Source: Leidyana gryllorum EB-2025a (lineage: Eukaryota > Apicomplexa). Taken from it: 64,000 nucleotides of DNA. The notes below the pieces were generated by a model. The model did not search any database. It was given only the letters and a program-made list of their open reading frames with translations, and had not been told where the DNA came from. This document shows positions 33,920 through 43,984 of this stretch, piece by piece. The position numbers and the translations under genes are program-made. The stretch's first letter is position 1; every line of letters starts with the position of its first letter. The stretch is from positions 310,001-374,000 of the forward strand of contig JBLWGC010000109.1 of assembly GCA_048772705.1 (NCBI GenBank), written 5' to 3'.

Positions 33920-34662
33920 TTTAGTCAACGAGAGAAGAAGGAGTGCGACTCAAAGACCCGATACAACACTAATTGATAATGCGCTAATTGTTGTTCCGGT
34001 TTCGTGATCCAAAACCCTAAGCCCTAGTCGTTCGTGTGCGAGAAAGTGTGCGAGACATTTTTGTCCATCCTCCCTTTCAACCAACCGCCAGTTGCTCCCC
34101 ACACACACCAGACTCACTCATACGCGGCCGGACAGCTTTCTGCCACACACCGACCTTTCTTCTTCAGGTCGTCCTTCACACACACCCACGCGAGTGTGTG
34201 TATATATATATATCTAGAGAGAGTTACAGAGTAGTTTCCCCTCCATCTCTGTCTTTACAGCGCTCTGCTACGATCTGCAAGTTGCTATCATTCGCTACAC
34301 AACAGAAAGAATGTCGTTTGTCTCAGATCTAAAAAGAGAGTAATCGATTGTCTCAGAGGTGGATTCGATGTCGATGATAAGTGTCGCCTGCAACTTTGTC
34401 GTTGATTGTTTAACTGTTTACGAGCGGGCGGCCGGACGGCAATACCCTTTCCATCCAATCTGCACGTCGCTCAACGATTTAAGTTTCAGATCCGAAGAAA
34501 CATTCCCTCTCATAGGTCTACAAAAGAAGAGGCCCTCCCACGCTGACTGGCTGACTGAAGCACACAGCCACAATCACATTGGCTCCAATGGAACGTCTCC
34601 AATATCAGTCAGTCAGTGCCGAATAGATTTCGAAGATCGACTGATCCGTGTTTCACACACAC
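33920..34662. other. 5' flank of the first alveolin gene
   Basis: No supported gene. It contains short TA and CA tracts around 34195-34215 and probably the alveolin promoter. The bases just before the alveolin ATG include a CTTTGAG element resembling the T-run-GAG motif seen in three divergent promoters. Confidence 0.35.
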
Positions 34663-34869
34663 ATGATGTCCGACGAGTCTCTGTTTGGGCCACCCAATTT
34701 GAACACTGGTCGAGGGGCAGCCATGGCTGTAATTCTCCACAATGTTGAACCCAATCGCTTTCTGATCATTGCTGATCTCTGTCGGCGCCACATTCTGACC
34801 CTCGACACTCAATATGTGGCATCCGATCCATTGGGCACTATAGGGGCCCCTGCGATTCCAATGTCATGA
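34663..34869 (+). CDS. possible small protein, 68 aa
   Basis: Short open frame from ATG 34663 with a balanced composition (AMAVILHNVEPNRFLIIADL) that looks more like protein than the surrounding frames. No signal peptide, motif or relative was recognised. It could also be an exon of a longer gene continuing toward 35280. Support is weak. Confidence 0.22.
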   Translation: MMSDESLFGPPNLNTGRGAAMAVILHNVEPNRFLIIADLCRRHILTLDTQYVASDPLGTIGAPAIPMS

Positions 34870-35447
34870 TTCCCCCTTATACACCCTGGCACCGTCGTGG
34901 GGCGAATCTAATCGGCCGGAAAGGCGGGACTCGTCGACATTCTGGATGGAGTGGGCGGTTCCTCTCCACATGCAGCAAGACATGGGTCGAGAGCGGGTGC
35001 GAGTGGCGGCCATCAGCGAAGCACATACAGTGGACACAGTGAAGGAAATGGAAATAGTGCAACTGGTGACTCCCGGAACGCCGCAGCCGAGCAGATCTTC
35101 CCAACGAAGGCAGAGACACACCGGGCGATTATTGGCCGAGAGCCCTTTGTGGTGGTGGTGGTGGCAAGTCGAGCCCGGCAGAAAAGTAGTTGCAGAACGT
35201 CCCAGACCCCAATTGAGGGGCTCGATGTGGATGGCCCCACTCCCATAAGGGGATGTGCAATCGTTCGCGGTTTCTGATCGCGCAGTCCTCAACCTCACGT
35301 TTCTTAGCACAGCGACCAGAGGCATACCGCACTGGTGGCGCTTCTTAGAAACTCTTTGTAGGTGTGCGCGTGCGTGTTTCGTTGGGTTGTGTGGGACTTC
35401 ATATCTTGCCATGGGTGAAGCCTAAAAAAACAGCACCCCGCAATCAG

Positions 35448-35828
35448 ATGATCCGTTCTATCGGCTTCATATTGCTTATCGTCTCCGTCGCCGCCACCTT
35501 TTGGGCGCCGATGGCCAGTTATTGGTGGCCATCTCATGGGCTCAGTTCACACCATCTTGAGGCCCCCTGCCAGCCGAATTTGTATCAGGAACCGCTTCCG
35601 CTTCGCCGCCGGCGTACTCCCATGACCGCTGATCCATCCAACTGGAGGAATGACGCCTACAGAGTACCGCAGGGTCACCTCATACACAGAACGGGGACGA
35701 TCGGACGTGTGGCCGGTGGAACTCTGACAGCTGGGAGCGATATTCTGGGAGGAGTCGGTGGTGCTCTCATGGGGTCTCTGTGGTCTGTGAGAGCTTCAGG
35801 AGGGGCAGATAAGAATTGGGAAGACTAG
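35448..35828 (+). CDS. small secreted or membrane-anchored protein, 126 aa
   Basis: Starts with a clear signal sequence or signal anchor (MIRSIGFILLIVSVAATFWA). The mature part is rich in Pro, Arg and Trp and ends in a Gly-rich segment (TAGSDILGGVGGALMGSLW) that may be amphipathic or hydrophobic. It has no recognised family. The ATG at 35448 was chosen over an in-frame upstream ATG at 35364 because it gives an immediate signal peptide. It lies between two alveolin genes on the opposite strand. Confidence 0.5.
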   Translation: MIRSIGFILLIVSVAATFWAPMASYWWPSHGLSSHHLEAPCQPNLYQEPLPLRRRRTPMTADPSNWRNDAYRVPQGHLIHRTGTIGRVAGGTLTAGSDILGGVGGALMGSLWSVRASGGADKNWED

Positions 35829-36163
35829 TAGCTTCGCCTCGCAATTCACGCAGGGCATCGGTGATCTGCTCACATTTTGAAAAAATTGGCGATCAGAAGT
35901 TGTTGCTATTGGTGTTGTCCTCTGAACATATATTCCTCATCAGTAACAGAATCGAACCCATTTGGGCCATCGAAGCCAACTCAAGGCTGCGAGACACAGA
36001 AACACATAGGCACACACACTTTCTAAGTTCTATTATCAAGTTCGAAGGGGCCCGGCCAGAGTTGGAACGATTTTGCGCAGAAAGAAAGGTGGAACATATT
36101 TAGCACAGATACGAAAATTGGACGACCTCCGTCAAGCTCGCTCAACTAGCATCACTCAGCCAT

Positions 36164-37921
36164 TCACTTGCGGGATCTCGAGCTCTTCTTGCTCTTCTTG
36201 GTGCTGGAGGCCTGATCGGCGACTCCCCGAGTAGTCACGTTCTGCTGCAGATAGCTTGCGTTGTTGCCAGAGTGCACGCTGACGCCGCCATAGGCCGCGG
36301 GAGCTGGTACCAAAAGATTTGAGGCCGTTGTGTAGGGGACAGCGTTGGTGGTGGTTGTGGTGGTAGTGGTGGTGGTCTGCTGAACCGCGGCGCCAACAGT
36401 GCCCTCCACGCCGCCGATGGGAAGAGAGTTAGTCTGCCAGGCCTTCATGACGGCCTGCTGGAGGTCAATGTTGGACAGCTGGCTTTGGAAGTCGGTCTTC
36501 ATGATCTGGGCGGCGAGTCCTTCGATCTCGCAGAGAGAAGCGGCGGACTTGGTGAGGCTGCTGATTTGGCCCAGATAAGTGCCGGTTTTGAGTTTGAGGT
36601 CCTCGTTGAGGAGTTCAGTGGCAATAGGCACTTCGATGAAGCGTGGGAGGTAAACGGGGTAGGTGGCCTTGGCGTAGCGGGGTTTCATCTGAGGGAGGTG
36701 GTACTCGTAGGTGACCTCGGCCTCGACGGGTACGGGGATTTTGACGGCGACGTCCACAGCCTTCTCAACGATAACTTCCTGAGGTACGGGTTTCTCAACG
36801 TATTGAGGGACGGGAACTTCGCGAGTGACGACTTTGTCAACCCACTCAACACGTTCGACCAACTTTTCGACGGGAACATCGCGATAGGTGATCTCAGGAA
36901 TGACGCGCGGGACCTCTTTGGTGACGATTTTGGGGACCTCAATGACGCGTTCCTGGTGGACGACGACTGGTTTGTGGACAACTTTCTCCTGGACGACTCT
37001 CTCGGGGACCTCGACGATGCGTTCGACGTATTCGATCTCGGGAATCTCGACAATCTTCTCGACGATTGTGGGTTTGGCGACTTCGACGATCTTTTCGCGA
37101 ACGATTTGGACATCGTCGATGACCTCCTCGTGTCTGACAGTCTCAGGAATGACGATGACTTTCTCGATGACTTCCTCGCGGACGATCTTCTTGGGCACTC
37201 TGATCTCGTGCTCAACGTATCGCTCGGAGATGACGGACTGACGGGTCTCGTCCACACGCTGGTTGACAGAAATGACGCGCTGCTCGCCGTATTCGTGGCC
37301 GACGACTCGGGAAGTTTCAGTTGCAGCAGACTGACGGCGGGAACCGGTAGTGGTCACGTAGCCTTCCAGATTAGAAATAGTGTGGTACTGTTGGCTGGAA
37401 CCGCCGACGCTAATAGTGCCGGCACCACCAACGCTCAGAGTGCCGCCGACGTAAGACGGCTGATAGGTGGTGGTGTTTTGGGTCGCCGCCTGGTGGCCAC
37501 CAGTGGTGTAAGTAGTGGTGGTGGTGGTCTGCGGGCCTTGTTGCTGCAGGTGGTGATAGCCGGCTGGAGTGGTGGTGGATGTCGTTTCATAGCCTCCCTC
37601 AAGAGCAGCAGCAGCAGCAGCAGTGGTGTAGTGAGCGCCACCACTGACCTGGTAAGAAGAAGTGACCTGTTGATTGGAAATAGTTGTGGGCTGCTGCTCA
37701 GTAGAATAGTGGGTGGTATAAGTCGCAGTAGTCTGCGGTTGCTGATGGTCATAAGTAGTTGTGGTGGTGGTGGTCTTTTGGTAAGCGCCAGGAAGAACTT
37801 GCACCCCCGCGCCAGTAGTTTCCATGGTTTGGTAAACCGGCTGCTGGGCGTATGTGGTGTACTCCTCGACGGTTTCGACGTTGGTCGGGTGCTCAGCGAC
37901 TTGTTGCTCAACGGCGGACAT
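36164..37921 (-). CDS. alveolin (inner membrane complex protein), 585 aa
   Basis: Second alveolin of the pair. The core (about residues 225-440) repeats the same order of VIVIPETV, EIPEIEYVERIVEVPE, VIEVPKIVTKEVPRVIPE and YRDVPVEKLVERVEWVDK blocks, with only scattered conservative changes relative to the other copy. The N-terminal 200 residues are Thr/Tyr/Gln-rich with many runs of four to eight Thr and of Ala; the C-terminus again ends in a Lys/Ser-rich patch (KKSKKSSRSRK). No intron. The flanks diverge far more than the core, as expected for alveolins, where flanks set location and interactions. The antisense strand is open for 481 codons, an effect of codon bias. Confidence 0.95.
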   Translation of the reverse strand: MSAVEQQVAEHPTNVETVEEYTTYAQQPVYQTMETTGAGVQVLPGAYQKTTTTTTTYDHQQPQTTATYTTHYSTEQQPTTISNQQVTSSYQVSGGAHYTTAAAAAALEGGYETTSTTTPAGYHHLQQQGPQTTTTTTYTTGGHQAATQNTTTYQPSYVGGTLSVGGAGTISVGGSSQQYHTISNLEGYVTTTGSRRQSAATETSRVVGHEYGEQRVISVNQRVDETRQSVISERYVEHEIRVPKKIVREEVIEKVIVIPETVRHEEVIDDVQIVREKIVEVAKPTIVEKIVEIPEIEYVERIVEVPERVVQEKVVHKPVVVHQERVIEVPKIVTKEVPRVIPEITYRDVPVEKLVERVEWVDKVVTREVPVPQYVEKPVPQEVIVEKAVDVAVKIPVPVEAEVTYEYHLPQMKPRYAKATYPVYLPRFIEVPIATELLNEDLKLKTGTYLGQISSLTKSAASLCEIEGLAAQIMKTDFQSQLSNIDLQQAVMKAWQTNSLPIGGVEGTVGAAVQQTTTTTTTTTTNAVPYTTASNLLVPAPAAYGGVSVHSGNNASYLQQNVTTRGVADQASSTKKSKKSSRSRK

Positions 37922-38205
37922 CTCGCTTAATTGAGTGAAAGCCTATAAGAAAAGATTAGATCAACCACACGCACTCTCCAACGACAACACTTACAAAAAA
38001 TGAAGTGAAGCTTTGAGATCTAAATAGAGGGGCGGTCGCTGCTTCCAAAAGACTAACTTCCTCGCCCACAAGACACCCCTCTGTGTGCAAACCTTCGGGA
38101 CATCCCATACATAATGACGCCGCCGATCACACTTTGTGTGGTCACCTGTAGCTGGTGGTGGTCGTGGTTCAGATTCCTTCCCTCGCTGCTGCTGCTGCTG
38201 CTATG

Positions 38206-39879
38206 CTAACTGTCCGCTGCTGTTGAGGGCGTCTGCGCGACTGATGACTGCTGTTTGATCCTTCTTTTCTGACTGGGGGCCTCCGTAGATATCCGCATTC
38301 GACCTGGACCTTCCGTGCTGCTATTCAGCAGCGTACTCAACTTACTGCGGGCCGCGTGCACCCGGTCCAATTCGCTCACCGACTCGCCTCGTAACTGCTT
38401 TTTCCGATACACTGCGACACTCCGAATGTACGAGTCGCGAACACCTGCTATCTCTCGCTCGGCAATTGTGCTCAGGTCATTGGCTATTTCATCAAACCCT
38501 TCAGGACTTATACCCTCCCGCTCCTGTTTATCCATTGTCTCCGACTCCAGCGTCGCTATTTGCAGTTTAATGCGCGTAAAGAAGCTCCGTAACATATCCG
38601 TCGGCATCACCAGCGTAGGGAGTTCCAACTCCGGCTCAGCCGGCTTCTGCGCATTAGAGCACCAGCAACTCATCAAAAAAATCCTATACTCGAGGCAACT
38701 CGTTCGGCATGCACGGCCGAGGTGCAACTTTGAACCATGGATGGTTCAACGCCTGACTCCAACCGTTCAACACCACACTCACCCACACCCACTTACCTGC
38801 GTCGCACTGATCCGCTCCATTGGATTCAGTTGTAGTAACTTGTCCAGCAGATCCAAAGCCGTCGGGGGCACATTCGGGAAAATGTCAGACAGAGGTGTCG
38901 GTGGGGTGTGAGCAAACTCGAAAAACGCAGGCAGATTAGACGCCGCTGGCCATAAGTCATTACCCCGAGCCAGTCTTTCACCTTCCTTCTCAGCAACCGA
39001 AGGACTTCCACGCACCGCCACAATCTTTGCTAACTGATCCACCTCCCCAGTCCCATTAAATAACGGCCGCCCACCCAGCAATAATTCTGCCATTATACAA
39101 CCCACCGACCACATATCTGCTCTGTCCTCTGCAAAACAAGGGGGTGTGTGGGAGGGGTGTATGCGAGGGGGTGTGTGCGAGGGGGCGTGCCACACGCCAC
39201 ACACTGTGTGACAGAAAGTGATATACTTACGGTAATACTGTGAGCCGTACAGAAGTTCTGGAGGCCGATACCACAAGGTGACGGTCATCCACGTCTTTTT
39301 GCTGGCACGTGGAGATGCAAATGGACGGCTGAGCCCAAAGTCGGCCACTTTGCACACTCCTTCAGCGTCAATGAAGACGTTGCCGGGTGACAGATCGCGG
39401 TGGAGGAAGAAATTGCGATGCAGTTCTTCCAGGCCGAGCAGTATTTGTTGAATAACGCATTTGGCCTGGGCTTCGGCGAATCGAACACGTTTGTCCAGCA
39501 TCTTGCGCAGATCACTGTCCATAAGGGGCATCACAAGGTTGATAAAGTCCCCCTCCAGGTATACGTCATACAACTGCGAGTGTCAGAATCGATATAGCAT
39601 AGCACTTCCGGGGCGTTGACGTACATTGATGAGGTTAGGATGATCCAGTTCTCGCATAATCTTTATCTCTCTGTAGACACTGTGGTTGATGCCTGATATC
39701 ATGACGGCTGCTCGGTTGTCTTCCCATATGTCTTCGCGTAGTTTGTTGTCAACTTTGACCTTCTTGATAGCCACCAGTCCTCCCGTTATTCGGTCACGAG
39801 CCTTCTCGACCTTTCCGTAGGCCCCCTGTCCGATGTGGGCGTCGACTATTTCATAGCGAGCGGACCCCCGAAGCACCAT
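38206..39879 (-). CDS. CDK-family protein kinase, 477 aa
   Basis: Serine/threonine kinase of the cyclin-dependent group. Exons 39625-39879, 39231-39573, 38797-39128, 38690-38752 and 38206-38646 join in phase through introns of 51, 102, 44 and 43 nt. Features in order: glycine loop GQGAYGKVEKA, VAIKKVKV lysine, YREIKIMRELDHPNLIN helix in place of the classical PSTAIRE, catalytic loop HRDLSPGN, DFGLSR, and activation segment KKTWMTVTLWYRPPELLYG. An extension of about 150 residues after the kinase core is helical and charged, ending in a basic Ser/Gln tail. The HRDLKPxN lysine is replaced by Ser. The cyclin partner and orthology (CDK7-like or apicomplexan CRK-like) cannot be settled by eye. Confidence 0.88.
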
Positions 39880-39902
39880 GGTGACTTTTTTTGAGAGCAA
39901 GA
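39880..39902. promoter_or_regulatory. 23-bp divergent spacer with T-run-GAG motif
   Basis: The whole distance between the start codons of the CDK gene (-) and the histone-fold-like gene (+). It contains GACTTTTTTTGAGAGCAAG on the plus strand. The same T-run followed by GAG occurs in the two other divergent spacers of this window. It may be a bidirectional core promoter; the leaders must be almost absent or start inside the neighbouring coding sequence. Confidence 0.5.
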
Positions 39903-40484
39903 ATGAACCCCCCTCTCCAGGCGGTGGGGCCGCCAGGACAGCCCCCCCCACAAGGACCCCCAAGATACGTCTCCCATCCTGGTCAAGGCGGACAGCCCCC
40001 TACGATGGGTATGTCGGGGGGCCCGTCTCCTACACGCCAACAGGGGCCTCTCAGACCGTTGGTGGTTCAGAATAGCCACACAATTCGCCGGGTGGTATTT
40101 GCAGCGGTGGCACAGCGTAACGGGAACAGACCAAACGCCGAGCAGTTGAAGGAACCGGTATTCACCCTTTTGACATACTTCGCTGACAGACTATGCGACT
40201 ATACCCTAAGCTCGTTGTGTAAACTCAAGGCAAACCCAGATGACTTTACTTTTGACGACGTGGCCAGATTCTGTGCTGACCATTTGGGTTATGAGGCTGG
40301 ACTGGAGAATCTAGAAGTCCCATCACTGACCCCCCCACCTGCCACCAGAGATCCTACACCCCTCTGGAAATCTCGCGTCCCCCCTGAAGAAGACCCACAG
40401 CTCCAAGCTTTGACCCGTCCTTCTTCTTCTGACGTGATCACTGCTGATTGGCTTAGTGAAGTATTGGATAGACAACAAAAGTAG
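39903..40484 (+). CDS. Pro-rich protein with possible histone-fold (TAF-like) domain, 193 aa
   Basis: The first 60 residues are rich in Pro, Gly and Gln. Then comes a helix-loop-helix segment, about residues 70-140 (VVFAAVAQRNGNRPNAEQL, LLTYFADRLCDYTLSSLCK, FTFDDVARFCADHLGY), with the long-middle-helix layout of a histone fold such as TFIID TAF subunits. The C-terminus is Pro-rich. If it is a TAF, it would act in transcription initiation in the nucleus, but the match is by fold pattern only. It is divergent from the CDK gene with start codons 23 bp apart. Stop TAG at 40482-40484. Confidence 0.55.
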   Translation: MNPPLQAVGPPGQPPPQGPPRYVSHPGQGGQPPTMGMSGGPSPTRQQGPLRPLVVQNSHTIRRVVFAAVAQRNGNRPNAEQLKEPVFTLLTYFADRLCDYTLSSLCKLKANPDDFTFDDVARFCADHLGYEAGLENLEVPSLTPPPATRDPTPLWKSRVPPEEDPQLQALTRPSSSDVITADWLSEVLDRQQK

Positions 40485-40669
40485 TAAAAGCCGATACCCA
40501 CAGCCACAATGTCGCGCGCACACTATATATGACGTGCGTGTGTCCGATCCTTCGGGACAGAGAGATCATCTCTCCCCGAACCACGCAACGGAAATTTCAC
40601 CCCAAACACTCTCCTCCCGTCAAACTACACTTCTACACCACATATCACTCAGCTTTTTCCTTCTGCCCA

Positions 40670-40879
40670 ATGCGTCTGATCACCAGCGTTATTTTCGGCC
40701 TCGTTGCCGTCGCTGCTACTTCCTCCGGTAATCTGCGTGCTGAAGTGCTCAGGAGCGAGCGCAGAAGTCGTCAGACCGCCAAATACGTCCCACGCATGGT
40801 ACGAATGGGCCGATTTGCCGGCCATCCTGAATTGCACCAAGTCGAGGTCGATGCCGTTCAGCCTCCCCGGTTGCAATGA
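40670..40879 (+). CDS. small secreted basic peptide, 69 aa
   Basis: Begins with a typical signal peptide (MRLITSVIFGLVAVAATSSG). The mature part of about 50 residues is Arg-rich and hydrophilic (EVLRSERRSRQTAKYVPRMV), without cysteines. It is reminiscent of short secreted or processed peptides, but no family was recognised. The start is chosen for the signal peptide; in-frame sequence upstream is open but not protein-like. Confidence 0.4.
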   Translation: MRLITSVIFGLVAVAATSSGNLRAEVLRSERRSRQTAKYVPRMVRMGRFAGHPELHQVEVDAVQPPRLQ

Positions 40880-40969
40880 GCCACATCATGAGGGAAGACC
40901 CCGCGAAGGTTATTATTTGTCACGCCAAGGTAGTCCAATGTCCCTCTAAATGCTTTTCTTAGTGTGGAA

Positions 40970-42805
40970 TCAGTCTTTTCTGAGTACCACCGCCCAGTTG
41001 TTGTTGTCAAAATAACTCTCAGCCAGACTACATCCCTGCGCTGCAAGACACTCCTTAACGATGTCCTCCTTATTGAAAACGTGATAGTATCGCACAATCT
41101 TCGTCTCATTCGGATGCTTTGTCTCAGGTTGCTGCAACGTCCACGGTACCCATACGTCGTCAGCCGCAAATGTCCGTGCGCCCAAACTGTCTTTCTCGTG
41201 CTCTTTCGCCCACACATAGATCAACAACAAACCTCCAGGACGAGTTACCCGCAGCATCTCCTCCACAGCCGCCGTTCGCCTCTCAGCAAGGCTGAGGTGA
41301 TGCAGAACCGCGATCGAGAGGCAAACATCAGCCACCCCGTCTCTGCAACTCAGACGCAATGCATCATCACGCAGTAATTCCAGCGGGCGCAAAGGCCCAT
41401 TCGCTTGCTGCATCCATAATATTGGCGACTCCGACTGATCACCACTGAATTGCCTCCCCATTGAAAGCAAACCCATCGAGTAATCACTTCCCACCCAGAA
41501 AGAGTCAGCATCCACGCTCTGGCTGTACTTTCCGTTTCCACATCCCACATCAACCACAATGCTCCCAGGATGAGTATTCGCCTTCAGAAACTCTGCGATG
41601 CGCGGCCAGGGGCGGAATCTGCACATGGAAGGAATCATATGAGCATCACAGACGCTGTCGAACACGTGTGCATAGAGACAAGGCCCACCAACTCGGAGCA
41701 GAATAAGCAGCGATTGTGAAGATTCGCGTACCTGGTGTGACTGAAGTGGCGTGCGATCTGATCGTACACATCATGAACATATCTCTGTTCTAATTCCACC
41801 GGATTCATGAGCTCTGGGTCCACTGCTTCGCATACGATAGTTGGCCTGACTTCTGCTTTGGCTCCCGGATACTGTCTAACATGTGGTCCGGCCAAGGCAC
41901 ACAGCAGATTCGGGCGGAACTCAGGATTGATCTCTCGAAGCAATAAAACTAAGGTGTCACCCTCAGTTAATTTCCGAACCTGGTAGGCAAAGTAGGGCGA
42001 CTGACTATCCCAAGTCACTCGGGCCATTTGGCCTACTTCGACCAGAACATCATGCATCCCATTTCGGTCAACGTATTGAAATCGTATCGCGTCATTCGTC
42101 GGAACGATGGTGATCGAATTCTGACAAAAGACGGACTCAGACTGTTGGAGAGCCAAAACCTTAGGTGCTTACCATTAGTGTGTTGAGGGTTTCGATGCGG
42201 AAGAGGCTGGGGTATGACATGTTAAGCCGTAAAACGGAGACTTGTTTGTCGCCTAACCCCATTTCTGCCAGCTGCTCGGCCATAGCGGTGGGGGTTATCC
42301 TCAATCGAGACATACGGTCGACAGAGAGCTGCTCCAGCCACTGTCCGATAAAGTGTAATTCTGTACACAGCAGGATTTGGAGACCTCTACAATGTCACCT
42401 GCTTACGGTTGCGGTTTCTGTTGAGTGTATAGCCTGAAGCTTGGACCCACTCCGCGACCTTTTCTTTGGTCAACTCCAATGATGCGGTTTCGACCTGCAC
42501 TGCTGGCTGAGAGCCGGTTCCCACCACGAGAGCTTTGGTATCGTCCTCTGATAATGCAGTGATCTGAACCGGAATAGCTTGTTGCGGGAAGTCATCGGGG
42601 GCTATGGCGGTACCAAGGAGAGCATATCCATGGGAACCAAATACTTTTGTCAGAGCCGCAGGGTGACGTTGGCCGTCCGGCGGAGTGGGAATATAAAGTG
42701 AGCCATTGTAGACTGGAACGCGGCTGATTAACGGGTTTGATTTGCGTCAGCTTTGACCTTTCATTACCTGAAGTACTTATCGACTTGGTTAGCGAGGGGC
42801 GGCAT
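40970..42805 (-). CDS. TRM9/ALKBH8-type tRNA wobble-uridine methyltransferase with novel N-terminal half
   Basis: Exons 42768-42805, 42407-42723, 42173-42360, 41732-42141 and 40970-41618 join in phase to 533 aa. The C-terminal 240 residues are a clear TRM9-type SAM methyltransferase: YVHDVYDQIARHFSHTR, PWPRIAEFL, motif I VVDVGCGNGKY, SIAVLHHLSLAERR, LRVTRPGGLLLIYVWA. Known members methylate carboxymethyluridine at the tRNA wobble position, usually with TRM112. Residues 1 to about 290 are an unrelated segment of mixed alpha/beta character (YIPTPPDGQRHPAAL, LRITPTAMAEQLAEMGL) that I do not recognise. It is neither the RRM nor the AlkB domain of ALKBH8. The start codon lies 28 bp from that of the divergent peroxiredoxin gene. 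Confidence 0.85.
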
Positions 42806-42833
42806 TTGGGGTGAAAAAACTTTTTGAGCTGGT
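42806..42833. promoter_or_regulatory. 28-bp divergent spacer with T-run-GAG motif
   Basis: Full spacer between the TRM9-type (-) and peroxiredoxin (+) start codons. It contains ACTTTTTGAGCTGG on the plus strand, nearly the same as CTTTTTTTTGAGCTGG in the spacer at 58439-58461. Confidence 0.5.
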
Positions 42834-43880
42834 ATGGAATCGCCTCGCGCGGGCTCAGTGGGGCGTGCAGCGGGTAATTCGAGCGGCTCCCGTCGTTTGA
42901 GCACTAACCCATGTGCTCCGTACCTCCGCAGCAGGCACCACAAGAGTCTGACGGGAGGGCCGTCGATGGAGCCGGTGCATGACAAGCCCCGAATGCGCAG
43001 TGAAACCCATACATTTCGTCCTGACTCAGATCGACTACATTTGGAGCTTGTTCGGCGAGTTCAGGCTGATTCTTTGGAGTCAAGCCACCGACATAGAGCC
43101 CCCTCAACCTGTTCGGGAAGCGCTCGCAACAACGATATTTCGCGAATTCTCAGACCACCGCTTCTGGCTGGCGAACTACTGCCCCGCACCCGTATATTGT
43201 TGAAGGGACAGGGCATATATTTACGTGACTTCTTCGCCGATAGACGTGGGGTACTCTTTGGAGGCCCAGGAGCTTTCACGCCTACTTGCAGTGAACATCA
43301 TCTCGTCGGATTTCGTGATCAATCCAATCAGATCAAAGCAGCTGGGATCGATTTCATTGGCTGCATATACTCGAACGATCCCTATGTACTCAAAGCTTGG
43401 GCACGATCCAAGAAAGTTCATGATCATTTTACCTTTATCTCTGATGTCGAGGGTCGCTTGGCCTCAGCCTTGGGAGTCCTCACTCGATCACGAGCGCGGG
43501 GCCTGGGTCATAGGCCTCGCCGCTTCGCCATGGTCATAGGTCAAGGTGGCCGCGTCGAGTGGTCTAATGTAGACAATGATTGTTTCGCCGAAGACGTTCT
43601 CAAGTTTCTTGGCGTGGCTCCTGGTACGCGATTCCCTAAACTTGATCACCCCCTGTTGACGTATCCTTCGGTGTCATCTGATGTGTCACACGTTGTAGCA
43701 CCATACGCTGTCTATTCTGCTTCGCAAAATCCTAGAGGAAACCTGTGTGTGCGCGCGAATTATGTGTGTCGTATAAGTGCGCGTCTCGTGCCCAGGTGTC
43801 AATTGTGCCAAATGGGTTGGGTAGCCTTCATGATGAGCTCAGAAGGCAGCAACAGTGGGCCCTTCTCAGTTCATTCGTGA
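42834..43880 (+). CDS. peroxiredoxin, Prx5 type, with long N-terminal extension
   Basis: Thiol peroxidase reducing hydrogen peroxide and organic hydroperoxides. The core, about residues 125-290, has YLRDFFADRRGVLFGGPGAF, the active-site block TPTCSEHHLVGF with the peroxidatic Cys, then IKAAGIDFIGCIYSNDPYVL and RRFAMVIGQGGRVEW. These match the Prx5/AhpC-TSA family. The first 115 residues are Arg/Ser-rich and could hold a targeting sequence or an unrecognised intron. The C-terminal 60 residues after LLTYPS are not family-like, so the true 3' end may involve an intron around 43750-43800. It is divergent from the TRM9-type gene. Confidence 0.82.
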   Translation: MESPRAGSVGRAAGNSSGSRRLSTNPCAPYLRSRHHKSLTGGPSMEPVHDKPRMRSETHTFRPDSDRLHLELVRRVQADSLESSHRHRAPSTCSGSARNNDISRILRPPLLAGELLPRTRILLKGQGIYLRDFFADRRGVLFGGPGAFTPTCSEHHLVGFRDQSNQIKAAGIDFIGCIYSNDPYVLKAWARSKKVHDHFTFISDVEGRLASALGVLTRSRARGLGHRPRRFAMVIGQGGRVEWSNVDNDCFAEDVLKFLGVAPGTRFPKLDHPLLTYPSVSSDVSHVVAPYAVYSASQNPRGNLCVRANYVCRISARLVPRCQLCQMGWVAFMMSSEGSNSGPFSVHS

Positions 43881-43984
43881 TCAGTACCGCTGCAATATGA
43901 TTCCCTATTCGTCACGTTGTACTTTCGTGTGGGTCAATTAGTGCTGCAGCACCCGTAGCGGAGAATGGAGAACCAGTTCAGCCG

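Noticed and set aside
34864-35412. 182-codon minus-strand frame with a His run
   Set aside because: Low-complexity, no start context or motif, and overlaps the better supported secreted-protein gene on the plus strand.
36485-37930. 481-codon open frame on the plus strand opposite the second alveolin
   Set aside because: It mirrors the Val/Pro/Glu/Lys repeat codons of the alveolin on the other strand; composition (Asp/Leu/Phe repeats) and the same effect at 32531-33430 show it is an antisense artefact.
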